DNA from: Girardinichthys multiradiatus
Taxonomy: Eukaryota > Chordata > Actinopteri > Cyprinodontiformes > Goodeidae
DNA length: 64,000 nucleotides
NCBI RefSeq assembly: GCF_021462225.1
Contig: NC_061816.1
Span: 26,025,049-26,089,048 of the forward strand
Reading direction: 5' to 3'
The notes beneath the pieces are model-generated. The model worked only from the letters and a program-made list of their open reading frames with translations. It ran no database searches and had not been told where the DNA came from. Below are positions 44,516 through 57,400 of the stretch, piece after piece (the first letter of the stretch is position 1; the number at the start of each line of letters is the position of its first letter). The translations under genes were made by a program, and so were the position numbers.

Positions 44516-45639
44516 AGCAATTTTCTAGTTTATATTGAAAGTGTTGATTTGTTTCAGAACGGTTCCTTTAAGAGAAGAAAAGTGGTTCCACTGTCTAAAG
44601 TTGTGCACGTATTTTTAAACAGGATCCTAAGTTAAAACAAGATGAGGTCTGTCCATTTTGTCTGTTCCTTTTTGTGGAATGAATGACTGTTTCGGACTAA
44701 TTAAAAATTAGGGTAGATGTGGCATGATAAATTTGATTTAAATCATTTGTTTTTGATTAACAGAGGTTTGGACTTCACAATGATCAAATTGGACTCAAAT
44801 TCAAAACAAGATGAAACGCACACACTAACATAGTTACTGGTCAGGCTTATTATAGATAAAGTTGTATGGTGTGTTTATAAAACTGACTAAGACAAACAAA
44901 GATTATGAGAAATATGCCCTTCGTTTTTGACTCAGTTACAGTCAGCTGTAATTGAACCACATTTTGAAAATGGTATCTAGGGTTGAGATTTAATACATAT
45001 GTTCAAAATTTAATGAATACAATTCTCTGACCCTTTTTGAATCCTGCACCTAAGAATAGATTTATCAAGTTATGAAAGACATTAAAATAATAGCAACAAT
45101 TAAAAACTAGATACCCCATTCTTAAAAATAATAATGACTTACTACATTAGAAAAATATAGAAACATCTAAATGAATCTAAAGTTAGAATAAAAACAACCA
45201 GAGTCATTATAATCTTTGCTGATGGATACCGCTCAAATTGTTATGAAACCAGATGATTAAAAGAGAGCAGCTTTCTTATGGCCAAACAGAAATATTTGTA
45301 TGAATGAAACATGTCACTTCAGTCTGGTTACTGACTTTATCTAATCCTATCTATCACAATGTCATATAGGTAGTTTTTTTTTTTTTTTCCAATGGGCAAC
45401 CCCTTGAATATAAACAATAGTAATACAAATCATAGATTTTAAAACAGAAACACCCACACTCTCACAACTCACACACTCACAACCACACGTCAACTGCATG
45501 GTATATCAAGACACAAAATAAGGCAATACATACTGATACAGAGTACTACGCATGCCCCTGTAAGGACTAAGTCTAGAATAAATGAATCTGTGTTCTTACT
45601 GAAAGCAAAAGAAAGATGTTTTAAAACAAGTAAAGACAA
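44516..45639. other. Non-coding DNA, nothing recognised
   Basis: AT-rich, with a T run near 45,374-45,388 and a short CA/CACA region near 45,455-45,490. Confidence 0.45.
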
Positions 45640-46110
45640 CTTAGAAATATGAAAAGGGCTACATGAAGGGTGAGGCAAATAATTCCAAGCTGATGGAGGT
45701 TTAAACTGAAATGCCCAAGGCCCAAAATCCTCTCCTAAATTCTTGGTGTAGGAAACTAAAAGATAACTGATCAGTATTTCTCAGGCTATATTGCAAACAG
45801 TATTGTTTTAAATTCGGTGGAAAATTAAAATAGATACATTTAAAAGTGATTAACAACCAGTGAAGTTTTCTTCTGGCCTTGAGAGCTAACCAGTTCAAGG
45901 ACTCGTATGTAAGGCAGTGATGAGTAATATAGACACCTCAAAAATAAATCTGCAGAGACTATTATTTAAAGCATTGAGGGGATGAAGTTTAGTATTGCCA
46001 TAAATAACATCTGTGTGTTCTAGAATTGGCAGCACCAGTTGTGTGACAACTCTTTTGACAAACTGGAAGGGAAAACATTCAACAGAACAATAAAGTGACA
46101 ATTTTAAGGC
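45640..46110 (-). pseudogene. C-terminal fragment of a LINE reverse transcriptase
   Basis: On the minus strand, FVKRVVTQLVLPILEHTDVIYGN (46,060 downward) and then, in another frame, LNWLALKARRKLHWLLITFKCIYFN (45,898 downward) are conserved post-catalytic blocks of fish LINE polymerases. Frames are shifted between them. Remaining parts of the element are not found. Confidence 0.65.
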
Positions 46111-47619
46111 AACAGGCTTACAGAAAATATAAAATTTAGGATTTCAGGACAACCAGTTAGCCTCAGCTTTATCCGACTCCAAAAGTTGGGTTTTTCAAAA
46201 ACCTCCTCACAAATAATTACAGTGATTAAAGTTGGCTAAACTTTCACCCATTCAAAGCTTACAAACTGGAGGAAAAATGCTGTTAACTCTCTATAATTTC
46301 AAAAATAATATACCTAATATTGCCTTCTGACCAGATTAAAATTCATGTCCTGTTATATTTAAGACTTGTTTTTTCACCTAAAGTGCATTAAATTATACGT
46401 GTGATTTAACTGATGGCATTAAAATACAATTCTACAGACGTATTTATGCATAAATAGTTATATTGTGGCAGGCATTAGTACGAATTCATTTTTCACGTTT
46501 CACCACTTGAGGGCGCCAAAGGTTAACAAGAGGCCATGTATCCATGCCGTTTATGTCAGACCACCAGATAATAACGACTGCTAGACAGAATACCCTTTCC
46601 TTTTTCTAAGGGGAATGATTCCCTTTATAGCTAATCTATCTGCCCTTTCATCTCATTTTTTCCTTCATGAGCTGGTATGCAAAAAAACTGGAATGTCGTT
46701 TATTTTGTCTTCTTTGTATATAATAATAACGGAACTAACAATGTACAATTATGATTATGTGTTGTGAAATGAAGAGGACGAAAAATTGCTGATTCTGCCA
46801 CCCAAGTTTTTGATTTTTGTTCTTGTTAGATTGTTGTTAGGCTTTACAGGTCACAATACTCAGGAGTTAATGATTTTTCTGGAAAGGTAAATGAAGAGTC
46901 TTATCACAATGTCTGCTGATGTGAGCAATAACCCTAAACATATATTTTTCTCCTAGGTGAAGAAGGCCTGAAAAGGTGGTTGGGAGCAGCCTGACAGATG
47001 AGTCCTCTGACACGTTATTACTTTGGACATAAGATCCCTGGGGTTCAGAAACAGTATGATTGCAAAGATTGGGGGATGAAAAAAGTGTGGTTGAACAGGG
47101 TGTAAAAGGAATGAATGAAGGCCCAAGGTATGAATGATGTGTCGATGTGGGTCATCTGAGTGAAATCTGCATGAATCAAATGATATGTTTTGGTTTCTAT
47201 GAACTCATGCAATTCAGCAACCATTTAGAGAAAAAAAACTAAACTGTTGCTTTCCTGATAACAACAGGAGTGTTCATAATGTCTGTAGGGAAATATGCAC
47301 TGTGAATTCAGTTGGGAAATAAACTGGTAAACATTTTTACGGGGTTTTTCACAAGGATCTAGTCATCAGAAATATATTAAGCACCAGCCCTGTTCATTTT
47401 CTGCGTTTGTGGTGATTTCCCATCATATTTTGTTTGGTGATCCACAGTCAGTGTCACTGTCACAGGTTCTGAATAGTTTCTCCTCCTGATTTACTGACTG
47501 ACGTATCCCCACGTTTTTTAAATGATCTATTAAATCTTTTTTGAATGAGACTCAAGGTGTCGCCTCATCTTTGAGCGCATTTCTTGTAATTCCCCTGTTT
47601 GATCCTGTACCTACACACT
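46111..47619. other. Intergenic DNA upstream of the second gene
   Basis: No gene seen. Contains a CTCF-like or repeat-like GAGGGCGCC near 46,510 and AT-rich text otherwise. Confidence 0.4.
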
Positions 47620-47780
47620 CCAGTACGCTAGGTGGCGGTACGCACCCGCGTGTGAGTTTGACATCCGCAATTTAACCCCTCGAAAGCAAAGAACGTCCTG
47701 CTGAAACATATCGGTGGGGTTAGTTGTGCTTCGTACAGCTGTAGTCCAATGTGAAGCAGCATATTTTAACCTGAGCGGAA
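47620..47780 (+). promoter_or_regulatory. Probable promoter and 5' UTR of the gene starting at 47,781
   Basis: CpG content rises (gtacgcacccgcgtgtg, accctcgaaagc), no TATA box at the expected place, and the stretch leads to gagcggaaATG, an acceptable start context with A at -3. The claim depends on the exon call downstream. Confidence 0.4.
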
Positions 47781-47873
47781 ATGTCGGGGTTCAGCGCAGA
47801 ACTCATCGATTACCTGGAAGGCAGAATAACATTTGAAGAGTTCGACAGACGGAGAGATGAATGTAAAACGGAG
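47781..47873 (+). CDS. Putative first coding exon of an unrecognised gene
   Basis: Thirty-one codons from ATG at 47,781 to a consensus-like donor (GAG/gtaaac at 47,874). The peptide begins MSGFSAELIDYLEGRITF and ends in a charged stretch (EEFDRRRDECKTE), which looks like a real, conserved N-terminal helix pair, not random sequence. I do not recognise the protein. The CpG-richer upstream region and strong donor support a first exon in phase 0. The next exon must lie beyond the 27-bp array and is outside the window, so the gene's first intron would be at least 16 kb. Confidence 0.6.
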
Positions 47874-48445
47874 GTAAACCTCACACCATCAGTTTTACAT
47901 ACAGCTGCATCGTAAGGAAAAGGACATAATCGAGAAGAGACTTTATTTTAATCATTTCACTCAAAAAGTGAATATCGTATAGATTCATACACAAGCAGAT
48001 ACATTTCAAGCGTTAGGTTTATGCAATTTCTATGTGTACCGCTAACAGAAACTCAGAAAACGTCTCAGACAAGCAGATTATTCAATTACAGCCCGATTTT
48101 TTCCTCATCTCCTGGTGTTGGTCTAATAGGTTTTATCAAGTCCAAGGTCAACACAGCCATCTGCAAAGACATTTTAGAGCTCGTCATCCTTCCTTGTGCT
48201 AAAAGCATTATCAAGATGCTGATTTTATTTTCCAGCAGAACGAGGTACCTGCTTATACTGCCGAAGGTACCAATACCTCCTTTAATCACCATGGTAACAC
48301 TGTGCTGGATGATATGCTAATATATCTAGATGAAGCTGTCAGCCAAAATCGTACATGCCCTTCTCATTTAGTAAGATAATAATTTGAACCATTGAGTCAT
48401 TAGGCTTCTTCCCATTAGTCTGCTGTAATTCCTGTCACCACCAGG
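47874..48445 (+). other. Start of the presumed first intron
   Basis: AT-balanced non-coding sequence with no repeat before the array. A 99-codon frame at 48,021-48,320 reads (complement) like text that might be an old LINE scrap, but I cannot name it. Confidence 0.4.
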
Positions 48446-51400
48446 TCTGACTATCCCTGTCCCGTGTCTCAGCCTGATCATCCCTGTCCCGTGTCTCAGT
48501 CTGACTATCCCTGTCCCGTGTCTCAGTCTGACTATCCCTGTCCCGTGTCTCAGCCTGATCATCCCTGTCCCGTGTCTCAGTCTGACTATCCCTGTCCCGT
48601 GTCTCAGTCTGACTATCCCTGTCCCGTGTCTCAGCCTGACTATCCCTGTCCCGTGTCTCAGTCTGACTATCCCTGTCCCGTGTCTCAGCCTGATCATCCC
48701 TGTCCCGTGTCTCAGTCTGACTATCCCTGTCCCGTGTCTCAGTCTGACTATCCCTGTCCCGTGTCTCAGTCTGACTATCCCTGTCCCGTGTCTCAGTCTG
48801 ACTATCCCTGTCCCGTGTCTCAGCCTGATCATCCCTGTCCCGTGTCTCAGTCTGACTATCCCTGTCCCGTGTCTCAGTCTGACTATCCCTGTCCCGTGTC
48901 TCAGTCTGATCATCCCTGTCCCGTGTCTCAGCCTGACTATCCCTGTCCCGTGTCTCAGTCTGATCATCCCTGTCCCGTGTCTCAGTCTGACTATCCCTGT
49001 CCCGTGTCTCAGTCTGATCATCCCTGTCCCGTGTCTCAGTCTGACTATCCCTGTCCCGTGTCTCAGTCTGATCATCCCTGTCCCGTGTCTCAGTCTGACT
49101 ATCCCTGTCCCGTGTCTCAGTCTGATCATCCCTGTCCCGTGTCTCAGTCTGACTATCCCTGTCCCGTGTCTCAGTCTGATCATCCCTGTCCCGTGTCTCA
49201 GTCTGACTATCCCTGTCCCGTGTCTCAGTCTGACTATCCCTGTCCCGTGTCTCAGTCTGATCATCCCTGTCCCGTGTCTCAGTCTGACTATCCCTGTCCC
49301 GTGTCTCAGCCTGACTATCCCTGTCCCGTGTCTCAGTCTGACTATCCCTGTCCCGTGTCTCAGCCTGATCATCCCTGTCCCGTGTCTCAGTCTGACTATC
49401 CCTGTCCCGTGTCTCAGTCTGACTATCCCTGTCCCGTGTCTCAGTCTGATCATCCCTGTCCCGTGTCTCAGTCTGATCATCCCTGTCCCGTGTCTCAGCC
49501 TGACTATCCCTGTCCCGTGTCTCAGTCTGATCATCCCTGTCCCGTGTCTCAGTCTGACTATCCCTGTCCCGTGTCTCAGTCTGACTATCCCTGTCCCGTG
49601 TCTCAGCCTGACTATCCCTGTCCCGTGTCTCAGTCTGATCATCCCTGTCCCGTGTCTCAGTCTGACTATCCCTGTCCCGTGTCTCAGTCTGATCATCCCT
49701 GTCCCGTGTCTCAGTCTGACTATCCCTGTCCCGTGTCTCAGCCTGACTATCCCTGTCCCGTGTCTCAGTCTGACTATCCCTGTCCCGTGTCTCAGTCTGA
49801 TCATCCCTGTCCCGTGTCTCAGTCTGACTATCCCTGTCCCGTGTCTCAGTCTGATCATCCCTGTCCCGTGTCTCAGTCTGACTATCCCTGTCCCGTGTCT
49901 CAGCCTGATCATCCCTGTCCCGTGTCTCAGCCTGACTATCCCTGTCCCGTGTCTCAGTCTGATCATCCCTGTCCCGTGTCTCAGTCTGACTATCCCTGTC
50001 CCGTGTCTCAGTCTGACTATCCCTGTCCCGTGTCTCAGTCTGATCATCCCTGTCCCGTGTCTCAGTCTGACTATCCCTGTCCCGTGTCTCAGCCTGACTA
50101 TCCCTGTCCCGTGTCTCAGCCTGACTATCCCTGTCCCGTGTCTCAGCCTGACTATCCCTGTCCCGTGTCTCAGCCTGACTATCCCTGTCCCGTGTCTCAG
50201 TCTGACTATCCCTGTCCCGTGTCTCAGTCTGACTATCCCTGTCCCGTGTCTCAGCCTGACTATCCCTGTCCCGTGTCTCAGCCTGACTATCCCTGTCCCG
50301 TGTCTCAGCCTGACTATCCCTGTCCCGTGTCTCAGTCTGACTATCCCTGTCCCGTGTCTCAGCCTGACTATCCCTGTCCCGTGTCTCAGTCTGACTATCC
50401 CTGTCCCGTGTCTCAGCCTGACTATCCCTGTCCCGTGTCTCAGTCTGATCATCCCTGTCCCGTGTCTCAGTCTGACTATCCCTGTCCCGTGTCTCAGCCT
50501 GACTATCCCTGTCCCGTGTCTCAGTCTGACTATCCCTGTCCCGTGTCTCAGTCTGACTATCCCTGTCCCGTGTCTCAGTCTGACTATCCCTGTCCCGTGT
50601 CTCAGTCTGACTATCCCTGTCCCGTGTCTCAGCCTGACTATCCCTGTCCCGTGTCTCAGTCTGACTATCCCTGTCCCGTGTCTCAGTCTGACTATCCCTG
50701 TCCCGTGTCTCAGCCTGACTATCCCTGTCCCGTGTCTCAGCCTGACTATCCCTGTCCCGTGTCTCAGCCTGACTATCCCTGTCCCGTGTCTCAGCCTGAC
50801 TATCCCTGTCCCGTGTCTCAGCCTGACTATCCCTGTCCCGTGTCTCAGTCTGATCATCCCTGTCCCGTGTCTCAGCCTGACAATCCCTGTCCCGTGTCTC
50901 AGCCTGACTATCCCTGTCCCGTGTCTCAGCCTGATCATCCCTGTCCCGTGTCTCAGTCTGACTATCCCTGTCCCGTGTCTCAGCCTGACTATCCCTGTCC
51001 CGTGTCTCAGTCTGACTATCCCTGTCCCGTGTCTCAGTCTGATCATCCCTGTCCCGTGTCTCAGCCTGACAATCCCTGTCCCGTGTCTCAGCCTGACTAT
51101 CCCTGTCCCGTGTCTCAGCCTGATCATCCCTGTCCCGTGTCTCAGCCTGACTATCCCTGTCCCGTGTCTCAGTCTGACTATCCCTGTCCCGTGTCTCAGC
51201 CTGACTATCCCTGTCCCGTGTCTCAGTCTGACTATCCCTGTCCCGTGTCTCAGCCTGACTATCCCTGTCCCGTGTCTCAGTCTGACTATCCCTGTCCCGT
51301 GTCTCAGTCTGATCATCCCTGTCCCGTGTCTCAGCCTGACTATCCCTGTCCCGTGTCTCAGTCTGACTATCCCTGTCCCGTGTCTCAGCCTGACTATCCC

Positions 51401-54400
51401 TGTCCCGTGTCTCAGCCTGACTATCCCTGTCCCGTGTCTCAGCCTGACTATCCCTGTCCCGTGTCTCAGTCTGATCATCCCTGTCCCGTGTCTCAGCCTG
51501 ACTATCCCTGTCCCGTGTCTCAGTCTGATCATCCCTGTCCCGTGTCTCAGCCTGACTATCCCTGTCCCGTGTCTCAGCCTGACTATCCCTGTCCCGTGTC
51601 TCAGTCTGACTATCCCTGTCCCGTGTCTCAGCCTGACTATCCCTGTCCCGTGTCTCAGTCTGACTATCCCTGTCCCGTGTCTCAGTCTGATCATCCCTGT
51701 CCCGTGTCTCAGCCTGACTATCCCTGTCCCGTGTCTCAGCCTGACTATCCCTGTCCCGTGTCTCAGCCTGACTATCCCTGTCCCGTGTCTCAGTCTGATC
51801 ATCCCTGTCCCGTGTCTCAGCCTGACTATCCCTGTCCCGTGTCTCAGTCTGATCATCCCTGTCCCGTGTCTCAGCCTGACTATCCCTGTCCCGTGTCTCA
51901 GTCTGATCATCCCTGTCCCGTGTCTCAGCCTGACTATCCCTGTCCCGTGTCTCAGTCTGATCATCCCTGTCCCGTGTCTCAGCCTGACTATCCCTGTCCC
52001 GTGTCTCAGTCTGATCATCCCTGTCCCGTGTCTCAGCCTGACTATCCCTGTCCCGTGTCTCAGCCTGACTATCCCTGTCCCGTGTCTCAGCCTGACTATC
52101 CCTGTCCCGTGTCTCAGTCTGATCATCCCTGTCCCGTGTCTCAGTCTGACTATCCCTGTCCCGTGTCTCAGTCTGATCATCCCTGTCCCGTGTCTCAGCC
52201 TGACTATCCCTGTCCCGTGTCTCAGCCTGACTATCCCTGTCCCGTGTCTCAGTCTGATCATCCCTGTCCCGTGTCTCAGCCTGACTATCCCTGTCCCGTG
52301 TCTCAGCCTGACTATCCCTGTCCCGTGTCTCAGCCTGACTATCCCTGTCCCGTGTCTCAGCCTGACTATCCCTGTCCCGTGTCTCAGTCTGATCATCCCT
52401 GTCCCGTGTCTCAGTCTGATCATCCCTGTCCCGTGTCTCAGCCTGACTATCCCTGTCCCGTGTCTCAGTCTGACTATCCCTGTCCCGTGTCTCAGTCTGA
52501 CTATCCCTGTCCCGTGTCTCAGTCTGATCATCCCTGTCCCGTGTCTCAGTCTGATCATCCCTGTCCCGTGTCTCAGTCTGACTATCCCTGTCCCGTGTCT
52601 CAGTCTGACTATCCCTGTCCCGTGTCTCAGTCTGACTATCCCTGTCCCGTGTCTCAGTCTGATCATCCCTGTCCCGTGTCTCAGTCTGATCATCCCTGTC
52701 CCGTGTCTCAGCCTGACTATCCCTGTCCCGTGTCTCAGCCTGACTATCCCTGTCCCGTGTCTCAGCCTGACTATCCCTGTCCCGTGTCTCAGTCTGATCA
52801 TCCCTGTCCCGTGTCTCAGCCTGACTATCCCTGTCCCGTGTCTCAGCCTGACTATCCCTGTCCCGTGTCTCAGTCTGATCATCCCTGTCCCGTGTCTCAG
52901 CCTGACTATCCCTGTCCCGTGTCTCAGCCTGACTATCCCTGTCCCGTGTCTCAGCCTGACTATCCCTGTCCCGTGTCTCAGCCTGACTATCCCTGTCCCG
53001 TGTCTCAGCCTGACTATCCCTGTCCCGTGTCTCAGCCTGATCATCCCTGTCCCGTGTCTCAGCCTGACTATCCCTGTCCCGTGTCTCAGCCTGACTATCC
53101 CTGTCCCGTGTCTCAGCCTGACTATCCCTGTCCCGTGTCTCAGTCTGATCATCCCTGTCCCGTGTCTCAGCCTGACTATCCCTGTCCCGTGTCTCAGCCT
53201 GACTATCCCTGTCCCGTGTCTCAGCCTGACTATCCCTGTCCCGTGTCTCAGTCTGATCATCCCTGTCCCGTGTCTCAGCCTGACTATCCCTGTCCCGTGT
53301 CTCAGCCTGACTATCCCTGTCCCGTGTCTCAGTCTGATCATCCCTGTCCCGTGTCTCAGTCTGATCATCCCTGTCCCGTGTCTCAGTCTGATCATCCCTG
53401 TCCCGTGTCTCAGCCTGACTATCCCTGTCCCGTGTCTCAGCCTGACTATCCCTGTCCCGTGTCTCAGCCTGACTATCCCTGTCCCGTGTCTCAGTCTGAT
53501 CATCCCTGTCCCGTGTCTCAGCCTGACTATCCCTGTCCCGTGTCTCAGCCTGACTATCCCTGTCCCGTGTCTCAGTCTGATCATCCCTGTCCCGTGTCTC
53601 AGTCTGATCATCCCTGTCCCGTGTCTCAGCCTGACTATCCCTGTCCCGTGTCTCAGTCTGACTATCCCTGTCCCGTGTCTCAGTCTGACTATCCCTGTCC
53701 CGTGTCTCAGTCTGATCATCCCTGTCCCGTGTCTCAGTCTGATCATCCCTGTCCCGTGTCTCAGTCTGACTATCCCTGTCCCGTGTCTCAGTCTGACTAT
53801 CCCTGTCCCGTGTCTCAGTCTGACTATCCCTGTCCCGTGTCTCAGCCTGACTATCCCTGTCCCGTGTCTAAGTCTGATCATCCCTGTCCCGTGTCTCAGC
53901 CTGACTATCCCTGTCCCGTGTCTCAGTCTGACTATCCCTGTCCCGTGTCTCAGTCTGATCATCCCTGTCCCGTGTCTCAGTCTGATCATCCCTGTCCCGT
54001 GTCTCAGCCTGACTATCCCTGTCCCGTGTCTCAGCCTGACTATCCCTGTCCCGTGTCTCAGCCTGACTATCCCTGTCCCGTGTCTCAGTCTGATCATCCC
54101 TGTCCCGTGTCTCAGCCTGACTATCCCTGTCCCGTGTCTCAGCCTGACTATCCCTGTCCCGTGTCTCAGTCTGACTATCCCTGTCCCGTGTCTCAGCCTG
54201 ACTATCCCTGTCCCGTGTCTCAGTCTGATCATCCCTGTCCCGTGTCTCAGCCTGACTATCCCTGTCCCGTGTCTCAGCCTGACTATCCCTGTCCCGTGTC
54301 TCAGTCTGATCATCCCTGTCCCGTGTCTCAGTCTGACTATCCCTGTCCCGTGTCTCAGCCTGACTATCCCTGTCCCGTGTCTCAGTCTGATCATCCCTGT

Positions 54401-57400
54401 CCCGTGTCTCAGTCTGACTATCCCTGTCCCGTGTCTCAGCCTGACTATCCCTGTCCCGTGTCTCAGTCTGACTATCCCTGTCCCGTGTCTCAGCCTGACT
54501 ATCCCTGTCCCGTGTCTCAGCCTGACTATCCCTGTCCCGTGTCTCAGCCTGACTATCCCTGTCCCGTGTCTCAGTCTGATCATCCCTGTCCCGTGTCTCA
54601 GCCTGACCATCCCTGTCCCGTGTCTCAGCCTGACTATCCCTGTCCCGTGTCTCAGCCTGACTATCCCTGTCCCGTGTCTCAGTCTGATCATCCCTGTCCC
54701 GTGTCTCAGTCTGACTATCCCTGTCCCGTGTCTCAGTCTGATCATCCCTGTCCCGTGTCTCAGCCTGACTATCCCTGTCCCGTGTCTCAGTCTGATCATC
54801 CCTGTCCCGTGTCTCAGCCTGACTATCCCTGTCCCGTGTCTCAGTCTGACTATCCCTGTCCCGTGTCTCAGCCTGACTATCCCTGTCCCGTGTCTCAGCC
54901 TGACTATCCCTGTCCCGTGTCTCAGCCTGACTATCCCTGTCCCGTGTCTCAGTCTGACTATCCCTGTCCCGTGTCTCAGCCTGACTATCCCTGTCCCGTG
55001 TCTCAGTCTGACTATCCCTGTCCCGTGTCTCAGCCTGACTATCCCTGTCCCGTGTCTCAGTCTGATCATCCCTGTCCCGTGTCTCAGTCTGACTATCCCT
55101 GTCCCGTGTCTCAGTCTGAGCATCCCTGTCCCGTGTCTCAGCCTGACTATCCCTGTCCCGTGTCTCAGTCTGACTATCCCTGTCCCGTGTCTCAGCCTGA
55201 CTATCCCTGTCCCGTGTCTCAGCCTGACTATCCCTGTCCCGTGTCTCAGCCTGACTATCCCTGTCCCGTGTCTCAGTCTGATCATCCCTGTCCCGTGTCT
55301 CAGTCTGACTATCCCTGTCCCGTGTCTCAGTCTGATCATCCCTGTCCCGTGTCTCAGTCTGACTATCCCTGTCCCGTGTCTCAGCCTGACTATCCCTGTC
55401 CCGTGTCTCAGTCTGACTATCCCTGTCCCGTGTCTCAGCCTGACTATCCCTGTCCCGTGTCTCAGCCTGACTATCCCTGTCCCGTGTCTCAGCCTGACTA
55501 TCCCTGTCCCGTGTCTCAGCCTGACTATCCCTGTCCCGTGTCTCAGCCTGACTATCCCTGTCCCGTGTCTCAGTCTGATCATCCCTGTCCCGTGTCTCAG
55601 TCTGACTATCCCTGTCCCGTGTCTCAGCCTGACTATCCCTGTCCCGTGTCTCAGCCTGACTATCCCTGTCCCGTGTCTCAGCCTGACTATCCCTGTCCCG
55701 TGTCTCAGTCTGATCATCCCTGTCCCGTGTCTCAGTCTGACTATCCCTGTCCCGTGTCTCAGTCTGATCATCCCTGTCCCGTGTCTCAGTCTGACTATCC
55801 CTGTCCCGTGTCTCAGTCTGATCATCCCTGTCCCGTGTCTCAGCCTGACTATCCCTGTCCCGTGTCTCAGTCTGACTATCCCTGTCCCGTGTCTCAGCCT
55901 GACTATCCCTGTCCCGTGTCTCAGCCTGACTATCCCTGTCCCGTGTCTCAGCCTGACTATCCCTGTCCCGTGTCTCAGACTGACTATCCCTGTCCCGTGT
56001 CTCAGCCTGACTATCCCTGTCCCGTGTCTCAGACTGACTATCCCTGTCCCGTGTCTCAGCCTGACTATCCCTGTCCCGTGTCTCAGGCTGACTATCCCTG
56101 TCCCGTGTCTCAGCCTGACTATCCCTGTCCCGTGTCTCAGTCTGATCATCCCTGTCCCGTGTCTCAGTCTGACTATCCCTGTCCCGTGTCTCAGTCTGAT
56201 CATCCCTGTCCCGTGTCTCAGTCTGACTATCCCTGTCCCGTGTCTCAGCCTGACTATCCCTGTCCCGTGTCTCAGCCTGACTATCCCTGTCCCGTGTCTC
56301 AGTCTGATCATCCCTGTCCCGTGTCTCAGTCTGACTATCCCTGTCCCGTGTCTCAGTCTGATCATCCCTGTCCCGTGTCTCAGTCTGACTATCCCTGTCC
56401 CGTGTCTCAGCCTGACTATCCCTGTCCCGTGTCTCAGCCTGACTATCCCTGTCCCGTGTCTCAGCCTGACTATCCCTGTCCCGTGTCTCAGCCTGACTAT
56501 CCCTGTCCCGTGTCTCAGTCTGACTATCCCTGTCCCGTGTCTCAGTCCTGACTACCCTGTCCCGTGTCTCAGTCTGACTATCCCTTCCCGTGTCCTCAGT
56601 CTGACTCATCCCTGTCCCGTGTCTCATTCTGAGCATCCCTGTCCCGTGTCTCAGCCTGAATATCCCTGTCCCCGTGTCTCAGTCCTGACTATCCCTGTCC
56701 CGTGTCTCAGCCTGACTAGTCCCTGTCCCGTGTCTCAGCCTGACTATCCCTGTCCCGTGTCTCAGCCTGACTATCCTGTCCCGTGTCTCAGATCGATCAT
56801 CCCTGTCCCGTGTCTCAGCCTGACTATCCCTGTCCCGTGTCTCAGTCTGACTATCCCTGTCCCGTGTCTCAGTCTGACTATCCCTGTCCCGTGTCTCAGC
56901 CTGACTATCCCTGTCCCGTGTCTCAGTCTGACTATCCCTGTCCCGTGTCTCAGTCTGACTATCCCTGTCCCGTGTCTCAGCCTGACTATCCCTGTCCCGT
57001 GTCTCAGCCTGACTATCCCTGTCCCGTGTCTCAGCCTGATCATCCCTGTCCCGTGTCTCAGTCTGACTATCCCTGTCCCGTGTCTCAGTCTGATCATCCC
57101 TGTCCCGTGTCTCAGCCTGACTATCCCTGTCCCGTGTCTCAGCCTGACTATCCCTGTCCCGTGTCTCAGTCTGATCATCCCTGTCCCGTGTCTCAGCCTG
57201 ACTATCCCTGTCCCGTGTCTCAGTCTGACTATCCCTGTCCCGTGTCTCAGTCTGATCATCCCTGTCCCGTGTCTCAGTCTGATCATCCCTGTCCCGTGTC
57301 TCAGCCTGACTATCCCTGTCCCGTGTCTCAGCCTGACTATCCCTGTCCCGTGTCTCAGCCTGACTATCCCTGTCCCGTGTCTCAGTCTGACTATCCCTGT

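Noticed and set aside
48464..56551. A 2,695-codon open frame on the + strand of array (repeat SQSDYPCPV), and a 1,731-codon frame at 56,619-61,814
   Set aside because: The unit is 27 bp with no stop in these frames, so openness is automatic. No ATG occurs in the normal unit on the + strand (apparent starts are GTG or chance), frame breaks coincide with ordinary indels, and no flanking non-repeat coding sequence exists.
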